Positions 55,370 to 64,000 of a DNA stretch of 64,000 bases are shown here, in pieces. Position numbers and translations under genes: made by a program. The DNA lies in NCBI RefSeq assembly GCF_038502225.1, contig NC_091374.1, forward strand, positions 7,887,151 through 7,951,150, given 5' to 3'. The number at the start of each line of letters is the position of its first letter. The first letter of the stretch is position 1. The notes beneath the pieces were generated by a model that worked only from the letters and a program-made list of their open reading frames with translations, made no database searches and was not told where the DNA came from. Source of the stretch: Cherax quadricarinatus (taxonomy: Eukaryota > Arthropoda > Malacostraca > Decapoda > Parastacidae).

Positions 55370-57575
55370 CATAAGAACATAAGAACGAAGGAACACTGCA
55401 GAAGGCCTACTGGCCCATGCGAGGCAGGTCCAAGTCTCCTACCGGCTTAAGCCAATGCACCCAACCTAGTCAGGTCAGGTCACATTGACTTAAGGGAGGA
55501 ACACGGCAACCGACCTGGTAGCACAAGCTATCAGGTCCAACTCACACCCACCCACATCCACTCGTGTATTTATCCAACCCACCTTTAAAGCTACACAACG
55601 TTCTGGCCTCTATAACTGTACTTGGGAGTTTGTTCCACTCATCCACAACTCTATTACCAAACCAGTACTTTCCTATATCCTTCCTGAATCTGAATTTTTC
55701 TAACTTAAAACCATTGCTGCGAGTCCTGTCTAGGCTAGATATTTTCAGCACACTATTTACATCCCCTTTATTTATTCCTGTCTTCCATTTATACACCTCA
55801 ATCATATCCCCCCTAATTCTACGTCTTTCTAGAGAGTGCAGATTCAGGGCCCTTAGTCTATCCTCATAGGGAAGGTTTCTGATACATGGGATCAACTTTG
55901 TCATCCTCCTTTGTACATTTTCCAGAGCATTTATATCCATTCTGTAATACGGTGACCAAAACTGTGCGGCATAATCTAAATGAGGCCTAACCAAGGATGT
56001 ATAGAGTTGAAGAACAACCTGAGGACTCCTATTATTTATGCTTCTTGATATGAAGCCAAGGATTCTATTAGCTTTATTGCGAACACTTATGCACTGTTGT
56101 CTTGGTTTCAGATTACTGCTAACCAGAACTCCTAAATCTTTTTCGCAATCCGTAATATTAAGATCTACATTATTTAGTTTATATGTGGCATGGTTATTGT
56201 CCTGTCCAACATTTAGAACTTTGCATTTGTCTATATTAAACTGCATCTGCCACCTCTCCGAGCACTGCATCAGTCTATTCAAATCCTCCTGGAGTGCTCT
56301 AATGTCCTCGTCAGAATGAATTCGACGGCCTATTTTGGTGTCATCGGCAAACTTGCCGATGTCGCTCTTTATGCCCTCATCTATGTCGTTTATGTAGATT
56401 GTGAACAGCAGGGGGCCCAACACTGACCCCTGTGGAACACCGCTAGTGACGCTTCCCCACTCTGATTTCTCCCCATTTATGCAAACTCTCTGCTGCCTAT
56501 TTGTCAACCATGCCTCTATCCAGGAAAAAATTTCTCCTCCTATTCCATGTGCCTTAATTTTCCTCAATAGTCTCTGATGTGGGACCCTGTCAAAAGCCTT
56601 ACTGAAGTCCATATACACTATCATATTCATTACCATGATCTACCTTCTCAAATACCTTAGTGAAAAAAGTTAATAAATTCGTAAGGCAGGAACGCCCCTT
56701 TGTAAAACCATGCTGAGATTCGTTGATTAATTTATGCTTTTCAAGGTGGCTACGAACTGCCTCGGCAATTATTGATTCCATAAATTTTCCCACTATGGAG
56801 GTTAGGCTTATTGGTCTATAGTTCGAAGCTAAGGACCTGTCACCTGTTTTGAAAATAGGTATCACATTTGCCATTTTCCACTTATCTGGCACCATGCCAG
56901 TTTGTAGCGATATGTTGAAAAGATTAGCCAAAGGTGTGCTAAGCTCCTCTTTACATTCCTTTAGAACCCTTGCATACAGTTCATCAGGGCCTGGGGATTT
57001 GTTAGGTTTTAATTTATCTATTTGCCTAAGGACCATGTCACTTGTGACCCTAATCGTGCACAGTTTATTATCGTCCTGTTCTACATAATTTATCATTACT
57101 GGAATATCGCTGGTATCCTCCTGTGTAAAAACTGAGAGGAAGTATGTGTTAAAAATTCTACACATTTCCTTATCACCGTCAGTGAGCTGACCCGAGGAAC
57201 TTTTGAGTGGGCCTATCTTGTCCCTGATCTTACTTCTGTATACCTGAAAGAATCCTTTTGGGATAGTCTTCGATTCTCTTGCAACTTTAACCTCATAATC
57301 TCTTTTTGCTTTTCTAATTCCCTTTTTTATTTCTCTCTTTAACTGAATATATCGATTTCTTAATTGCCCCTCTCCTCTTTTGATTTGCCTATATATGCCT
57401 CTCTTTTGACCAATCAGATATTTTAATCTATTGTTCATCCATTTAGGATCATTTTTGTTTGATCTGATTTCCCTATTTGGAACATAATTTGACTGAGCAG
57501 CTAGAACTATGCCCTGGAAAGCATCATATCGGCAACCATCACCACCTACCTGACCCTTAGTCAGGTCATTCAAGT
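55370..57575 (-). mobile_element. CR1-like LINE B3, 5'-truncated
   Basis: Minus-strand copy with an intact 3' UTR and two perfect 8-bp terminal repeats (CATAAGAA on the plus strand, 55370-55385). Truncated at 57575, near the same point where B1 diverges. Confidence 0.93.
55542..57573 (-). pseudogene. LINE B3 reverse transcriptase, one frameshift
   Basis: Two frames, 57573-56599 and 56636-55542, joined by a 2-base deletion near 56612-56625 (B1 has GATATTGTGTAT, B3 GATAGTGTAT). All RT motifs survive: LKPNKSPGPDELYARVLK, NYRPISLTSIVGK, YMDFSKAFDRVPH, TSGVPQGSVLGPLLF, KFADDTKIG and the full C-terminal region. It is the best-preserved LINE B copy here, but has no endonuclease and no start codon of its own. 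Confidence 0.92.
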
Positions 57576-57892
57576 TGATACTTCTTTTCCAGCAGAAATT
57601 AACGCGTCGTCTCTTCTCAAATCATGTCCTGTCACAAAAATTTTGTGTTATATTTAAATATTTATGATACTCATTGATTAGTATTTATACCACTGACTTA
57701 ATAACTACTACATAAGGACTAGAAAGGTCTATTAACTTTATATACTCTACACTCGACGTTGTCTCAATAAAAGGTTACTCTGCAATGTGTGTTTTGCTAC
57801 AAATACCATTTTTTTCTTTTTGTAGCGCACGACTCAACTGCCTGAAACTTAAAAGAAATGCTTTACAAAATTATGCAGTGCCCACCACCACC
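57576..57892. other. Unassigned non-coding
   Basis: Nothing recognised. Confidence 0.5.
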
Positions 57893-58245
57893 AACATAAC
57901 TTCTCCCCACTACTATCACCAGCATCACCAACGTAACTTCTCCCCACTATCACCAGCATCACCAACGTAACTTCTCCCCACTACTATCACCAGCATCACC
58001 ACCGTAACTTCTCCCCACTACTATCACCAGCATCACCAACGTAACTTCTCCCCACTATCACCAGCATCACCACCGTAACTTCTCCCCACTACTATCACCA
58101 GCATCACCACCGTAACTTCTCCCCACTACTATCACCAACATCACCAACGTAACTTCTCCCCACTACTATCACCAGCATCACCAACGTAACTTCTCCCCAC
58201 TACTATCACCAGCATCACCAACGTAACTTCTCCCCACTACTGTCA
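57893..58245 (+). repeat. 31/37-bp minisatellite, about 10 copies
   Basis: Unit ATCACCAACGTAACTTCTCC plus CCACTACTATCACCAGC; some copies lack one CTACT step, giving a shorter unit. Variant ACCACCG for ACCAACG. Confidence 0.92.
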
Positions 58246-59054
58246 TCACGACCACCAACTCTCCCCCCCCCCTCCCACAACAACTATCACCGTCTTACTC
58301 CACACATTCGCCGCTTGAAGTTCAAGGTGAACCTGACAGGCTGAGCTCTTGTCAGGGGTTTTCAGTGATGATCCAACCACCACCTACCACCTCCCATAAC
58401 ATCCCAGCAACGAACCCCACCCAACTATTGCCCACCCCTTCCTTCTCATACCACATCCCCTACCCTCCTAACTCCTCTCCTAAACCCAACCACCCTCCAC
58501 TTCAACCTTCACCTACTTATGCCTACAGAAGTCTCCTAGCTCAGGTTAACAAATTTTAACACCTTTCACGAGCCCCATCCTACATAATGCAATATGACCG
58601 GGAAACATAGCATTTGTTTCACCTCTGTAACTATCATATAGAACAGGACAGCGGCACACCACTGATGTATTGATATGATAATATTGAAGCGATGGCGGCA
58701 TTATATTGGTGATGATAGAGGTGATTTAACTAGTTAGAATCTAGTTTTAACATTAACAAGAGCTAAAATTTAACACTACGAAATAACTAACCTCGCTAAT
58801 GAAGCACAGTATAAAGCAATATTCTCACACGAGGTTAAATTAACCACCGTCTCTGAACTTCCTCTGATGAACACTGGTAGTCGTAAGTTCCCATTGAAAC
58901 TCAAATGGCCGATGCGAGGAGTAAAACATTAAAATATAAACCACAGCCAAAAGAACACCACGGTCAAGGTGGCAGGTGCACCCATAAGCTGCACAGATGT
59001 AAACTCGTGCAGATAATACAGGCCACATCCTCAGAGGTGAAGCCACACGAACTA
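58246..59054. other. Non-coding interval, possible LINE A ORF1-linker relic
   Basis: 58365-58558 is a Pro-rich open stretch ending in TATGCCTACAGAAGTCTCCT, similar to the LINE A1 linker near 9461 (TCCTATAGAAGTCTCCCAAC). Suggestive only. Confidence 0.35.
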
Positions 59055-60690
59055 TACCTTCACAGGTGTAGCCACACGAACTATACCTTCACAGGTACAG
59101 CCACACGAACTATACCTTCACAGGTGTAGCTACACGAACTATACCCTCACAGGTACAGCCACACGAACTATACCTTCACAGGTGTAGCCACACGAACTAT
59201 ACCTTCACAGGTGCAGCCACACGAACTATACCTTCACAGGTGTAGCTACACGAACTATACCCTCACAGGTACAGCCACACGAACTATACCCTCACAGGTG
59301 CAGCCACACGAACTATACCTTCACAGGTGTAGCCACACGAACTATACCTTCACAGGTGTAGCCACACGAACTATACCTTCACAGGTGTAGCCACAAGAAC
59401 TATACCCTCACAGGTACAGCCACACGAACTATACCCTCACAGGTGCAGTCACACGAACTATACACTCACAGGTGCAGTCACACGAACTATACCTTCACAG
59501 GTGTAGCCACACGAACTATACCTTCACAGGTGTAGCCACACGAACTATACAACCACAGGTGTAGCCACACGAACTATACCCTCACAGATGTAGCCACACG
59601 AACTACACCCTCACAGGTGTAGCCACACGAACTATACCCTCACAGGTGTAGCCACACGAACTACACCCTCACAGGTGTAGCCACACGAACTATACCCTCA
59701 CAGGTGTAGCCACACGAACTATACCCTCACAGGTGTAGCCACACGAACTATACCCTCACAGGTGTAGCCACACGAACTATACCCTCACAGATGTAGCCAC
59801 ACGAACTATACCCTCACAGGTGTAGCCACACGAACTATACCCTCACAGGTGTAGCCACACGAACTATACCCTCACAGGTGTAGCCACACGAACTATACCC
59901 TCAAATGTGTAGCCACACGAACTATACCCTCAAATTTGCAGCCACACGAACTATACCCTCATAGATGTAGCCACACGAACTATACCCTCAAAGGTGTAGC
60001 CACACGAACTATACCCTCAAATTTGCAGCCACACGAACTATACCCTCACAGATGTAGCCACATGAACTATACCCTCACCGGTGCAGCCACACGAACTATA
60101 CTCTCACAGATGTAGCCACACGAACTATACCCTCACCGGTGCAGCCACACGAACTATACTCTCACAGATGTAGCCACACGAACTATACCCTCACCGGTGC
60201 AGCCACACGAACTATACTCTCACAGATGTAGCCACACGAACTATACCCTCACCGGTGCAGCCACACGAACTATACCCTCACAGATGTAGCCACACGAACT
60301 ATACCCTCACCGGTGCAGCCACACGAACTATACTCTCACAGATGTAGCCACACGAACTATACCCTCACCGGTGCAGCCACACGAACTATACCCTCACAGA
60401 TGTAGCCACACGAACTATACCCTCACCGGTGCAGCCACACGAACTATACTCTCACAGATGTAGCCACACGAACTATACCCTCACAGATGTAGCCACACGA
60501 ACTATACCCTCAAAGGTGTAGCCACACGAACTATACCCTCACAGGTGTAGCCACACGAACTATATCCTCAAAGGTGTAGCCACACGAACTATACCCTCAC
60601 AGGTGTAGCCACACCAACTATACCCTCACAGGTGTAGCCACACGAACTATATCCTCAAAGGTGTAGCCACACGAACTATACCCTCAAAGG
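59055..60690 (+). repeat. 29-bp minisatellite, about 56 copies
   Basis: Unit ACAGGTGTAGCCACACGAAC plus TATACCCTC. Variants ACAGATG, ACCGGTGC and AAAGGTG are clustered. Between 60060 and 60470 two variants alternate regularly. Confidence 0.97.
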
Positions 60691-62530
60691 TGCAGCCACG
60701 CTCTCACAGGTGCAGCCACGCCCTCACATGTGCAGCCACGCCCTCACAGGTGCAGCCACGCCCTCACAGGTGCAGCCACGTCCTAACAGGTGCAGCCACG
60801 CCCTGACAGGTGCAGCCACGCCCTGACAGGTGCAGCCACGCCCTGAAAGGTGCAGCCACGCCCTGACAGGTGCAGCCACGCCCTGACAGGTGCAGCCACG
60901 CCCTGACAGGTGCAGCCACACCCTCGCAGGTGCAGCCACACACTCACCGGTGCATCCACGCCCTCACAGGTGCAGCCACACCCTCACAGGTGCAGCCACA
61001 CCCTCACAGGTGCAGCCACCCCCTCACAGGTGCAGCCACACCCTCACAGGTGCAGCCACACCCTCACAGGTGCAGCCACCCCCTCACAGGTGCAGCCACA
61101 CCCTCACAGGTGCAGCCACACCCTCACAGGTGCAGCCACACTCTCACAGGTGCAGCCACACCCTCACAGGTGCAGCCACACCCTCACAGGTGCAGCCATA
61201 CCCTCACAGGTGCAGCCACACTCTCACAGGTGCAGCCACACCCTCACAGGTGCAGCCACACCCTCACAGGTGCAGCCACACCCTCACAGGTGCAGCCACA
61301 CTCTCACAGGTGCAGCCACACCCTCACAGGTGCAGCCACACCCTCACAGGTGCAGCCATACCCTCACAGGTGCAGCCACACCCTCACAGGTGCAGCCACA
61401 CCCTCACAGGTGCAGCCACACCCTCACAGGTGCAGCCACACCCTCACAGGTGCAGCCACCCCCTCACAGGTGCAGCCACACTCTCACAGGTGCAACCACA
61501 CCCTCACAGGTGCAGCCACACCCTCACAGGTGCAGCCACACCCTCACAGGTGCAGCCACACCCTCACAGGTGCAGCCATACCCTCACAGGTGCAGCCACA
61601 CCCTCACAGGTGCAGCCACCCCCTCACAGGTGCAGCCACACTCTCACAGGTGCAACCACACCCTCACAGGTGCAGCCACACCCTCACAGGTGCAGCCACA
61701 CCCTCACAGGTGCAGCCACCCCCTCACAGGTGCAGCCACCCCCTCACAGGTGCAGCCACACCCTCACAGGTGCAGCCACACCCTCACAGGTGCAGCCACC
61801 CCCTCACAGGTGCAGCCACACCCTCACAGGTGCAGCCACCCCCTCACAGGTGCAGCCACACTCTCACAGGTGCAGCCACACTCTCACAGGTGCAGCCACA
61901 CCCTCACAGGTGCAGCCACACCCTCACAGGTGCAGCCACACCCTCACAGGTGCAGCCACACTCTCACAGGTGCAGCCACACCCTCACAGGTGCAGCCACA
62001 CCCTCACAGGTGCAGCCACACTCTCACAGGTGCAGCCACACCCTCACAGGTGCAGCCACCCCCTCACAGGTGCAGCCACACTCTCACAGGTGCAGCCACA
62101 CTCTCACAGGTGCAGCCACACCCTCACAGGTGCAGCCACACCCTCACAGGTGCAGCCACACCCTCACAGGTGCAGCCACACTCTCACAGGTGCAGCCACA
62201 CCCTCACAGGTGCAGCCACCCCCTCACAGGTGCAGCCACACTCTCACAGGTGCAGCCACACCCTCACAGGTGCAGCCACCCCCTCACAGGTGCAGCCACA
62301 CTCTCACAGGTGCAGCCACACTCTCACAGGTGCAGCCACACCCTCACAGGTGCAGCCACACCCTCACAGGTGCAGCCACCCCCTCACAGGTGCAGCCACA
62401 CTCTCACAGGTGCAGCCACACCCTCACAGGTGCAGCCACCCCCTCACAGGTGCAGCCACACTCTCACAGGTGCAGCCACACTCTCACAGGTGCAGCCACA
62501 CCCTCACAGGTGCAGCCACACCCTCACAGG
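60691..62530 (+). repeat. 20-bp minisatellite, about 92 copies
   Basis: Unit ACAGGTGCAGCCACACCCTC. Because 60 bases equal 20 codons, all three forward frames stay open for 550-570 codons (a GAATPSQVQPHPHRCSHTLT period); these are not genes. The first dozen units have CACG in place of CACA. Confidence 0.97.
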
Positions 62531-62951
62531 TGATAACATCACAGTTACCCACTACAGGGCGGGCCAGACAAGAGGTTAAGGCCTATTATTTATTTTTTTT
62601 AACGTAGGTTAACTATTTTTACGAAATGGTTGGTGTCGGTTAATAATAATATTCAATAATAAAAAGACTACTAGGCAGGTGCAACAATCGTCCGTTCCCT
62701 ACACAAACTGTCCTTACAAGAAATAAAAAATGTCAAAAGGAATACAGTTAGAAGCCTGAGCATACAAATCACTAACATGAATGTTCACAGGCACATTTGC
62801 GAAGCAACTTACAATATAATTAGTGATTAATGCTATAGCAGCCCAGCCTATGCTTGCACAATTAATCAACGTCACTATTTGTGCCGTCACAGGGAGAAGG
62901 AATCTCTAAACAAACTACATATCCTGAGAGTGCCGGTTTAGGCTTGGTTAT
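62531..62951. other. Unassigned non-coding
   Basis: Nothing recognised. Confidence 0.5.
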
Positions 62952-62964
62952 AAGTCAGTATTAT

Positions 62965-63135
62965 TGTATAAAACTTGGTAATAAATACCGACACGTTGGT
63001 TTAGAAAGACACGTAAGCAAACACTATGACATAATGCACCATGTCTTTCCACCTCTGTATGTTAGAAGTGATGAAGGTCCCAGCACCAAAGTGTTATCTA
63101 ATATGTCAGTGTTTGCTTACGTGTCTTTCTAAACC
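62965..63135. mobile_element. Short PLE insertion with 13-bp target duplication
   Basis: AAGTCAGTATTAT at 62952-62964 and 63136-63148. The insert has the same inverted end segments as 52771-53993 (GGTAATAAATACCGACA, GGTTTAGAAAGACACG, and its reverse at the right end), but no coding part. The ribozyme-like stretch at 63063-63102 is decayed (GUGAUGA, CCAAAG). Confidence 0.9.
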
Positions 63136-63148
63136 AAGTCAGTATTAT

Positions 63149-64000
63149 ACGATGTTCTTTATCTCGTGTGGATCTCTCTTAACCTACTCAAGATTATGTT
63201 CTTTACTGCAAGCTATGTTACGTGTAATGAATTGCCTCAAGAGCCAAGACAAAATTTTTACCCTTTCACAACTTGCTAATTACAATTATTTTATTTTTTC
63301 AACGAATAATCTTGTAAGATGTATCTTAATTATTTTCTTGACGCCTATCAACACCTTGTAATAGACCCATTATAAAAAAAACTATGTAGTTTAAAGTCGA
63401 GTCTTTAGTTTCCCCGGAAATGTGCATAGTATGGACTTCCATATAATTGTATGTACATTAATTACAAATATTTTATTATTTTCTCGCGCGTGCGCACGCA
63501 CACACGCACATGCATATTCACACAATGGGGAAGGGGGGGGGGGTCTTGTTGCTGAATATACAGAATGTTGCTAAATGGCTTAACAAAAAAAAAGGTTGAA
63601 TTATCAAGGAAGAACGATTGGACCAACACCGTTGCCTACTTCACATTTATTTTGCTTACCTTCTCTCTCTCTTATTTTGTATTTATTCCCACAAGTACAT
63701 GATACAACTTTTCTTCTGAATTTATTATGTAGACGATCTTAAAATGTCTCATCATTAGTATTTATTTGTACTAATTTGCTTAGCTTCATCTAAGAACTTG
63801 CTTGACACGTGTGGTGCGTGGGTGGTTGGGTACACACCAAAGGCGCAAGTCTCGCCTTGACCCGCTGACGCTAGGGAAGGAAGGAGCTGGAGTTTCTGAA
63901 ATGAATTGCAATGCTAAAGTGCTGAGGTTCACCACTACCCACGCCCACCTAAGGTGCCCTGGATATGCGAGGACCTGACCTTGTTCCTTAGGGTCCTGAG
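63149..64000. other. Non-coding interval
   Basis: No supported gene. Contains CGCGCGTGCGCACGCACACA (63484-63503, alternating purine-pyrimidine) and a G run at 63533-63542. Confidence 0.5.

Noticed and set aside
60870..62607. Three overlapping plus-strand frames of about 550-570 codons (GAATPSQVQPH type)
   Set aside because: Unit length of 20 bp keeps all frames open; no start context or domain, pure minisatellite.
1..64000. Endogenous virus or prokaryotic-type defence system
   Set aside because: All reverse transcriptases fit LINE or Penelope types; no capsid, envelope, integrase, protease or defence genes are seen.

Overview
This is a repeat-rich stretch of eukaryotic nuclear genome in which I find no intact host gene. 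The mix of CR1-like LINEs, an I-like LINE, Penelope-like elements (PLEs), tRNA-derived SINEs and very long CA-rich minisatellites, and several motifs that I recognise as common in decapod genomic sequence, suggests a decapod crustacean, perhaps a crayfish. That assignment is an inference, not a proof.

Layout. 1-1994: the 3' part of a LINE with a YADD reverse transcriptase and poly(A) tail. 1995-3440: low complexity and PLE debris. 3540-6284: CR1-like LINE B1, with a 354-bp palindromic PLE insertion nested in its 3' UTR. 6481-7555: PLE debris and apparently unique DNA. 7560-19147: three blocks of a CA-rich minisatellite alternating with two CR1-like LINE A copies. 19150-26515: relics, including a 179-bp perfect palindrome, LINE E1, SINE and LINE A debris. 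26518-28210: a 26-bp minisatellite. 28276-34620: PLE, LINE E2, a MITE between two microsatellites, a PLE insertion with target duplications, SINEs. 35321-41942: a complete I-like LINE on the minus strand with two intact ORFs, a (TAA)n-type tail and a perfect 15-bp target-site duplication. 42055-52758: mostly unique DNA with LINE B2, SINEs and minisatellites. 52771-53993: a PLE insertion that keeps a GIY-YIG endonuclease. 55370-57575: LINE B3. 57893-62530: three minisatellites, two of them related by a 9-bp deletion. 62965-63135: a last PLE insertion.

How the parts relate. The autonomous machinery is all retrotransposon: endonuclease plus reverse transcriptase (LINE A, B, E and the first LINE), endonuclease plus reverse transcriptase plus RNase H with a zinc-knuckle ORF1 (the I-like element), and the PLE reverse transcriptase/GIY-YIG endonuclease. 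Only the I-like element looks competent; the others carry truncations, frameshifts or nonsense codons.

The most notable signal is a set of hammerhead-ribozyme-shaped motifs in the PLE terminal segments. They keep stem I, stem II, GAAAC and a cleavage triplet, and their core 3-8 base pair is C-G in some copies, G-C in others and U-A in others. That is the covariation expected of a folded ribozyme. A second is that the terminal tandem repeats of LINE A agree within a copy but differ between copies, as if made anew at each insertion.
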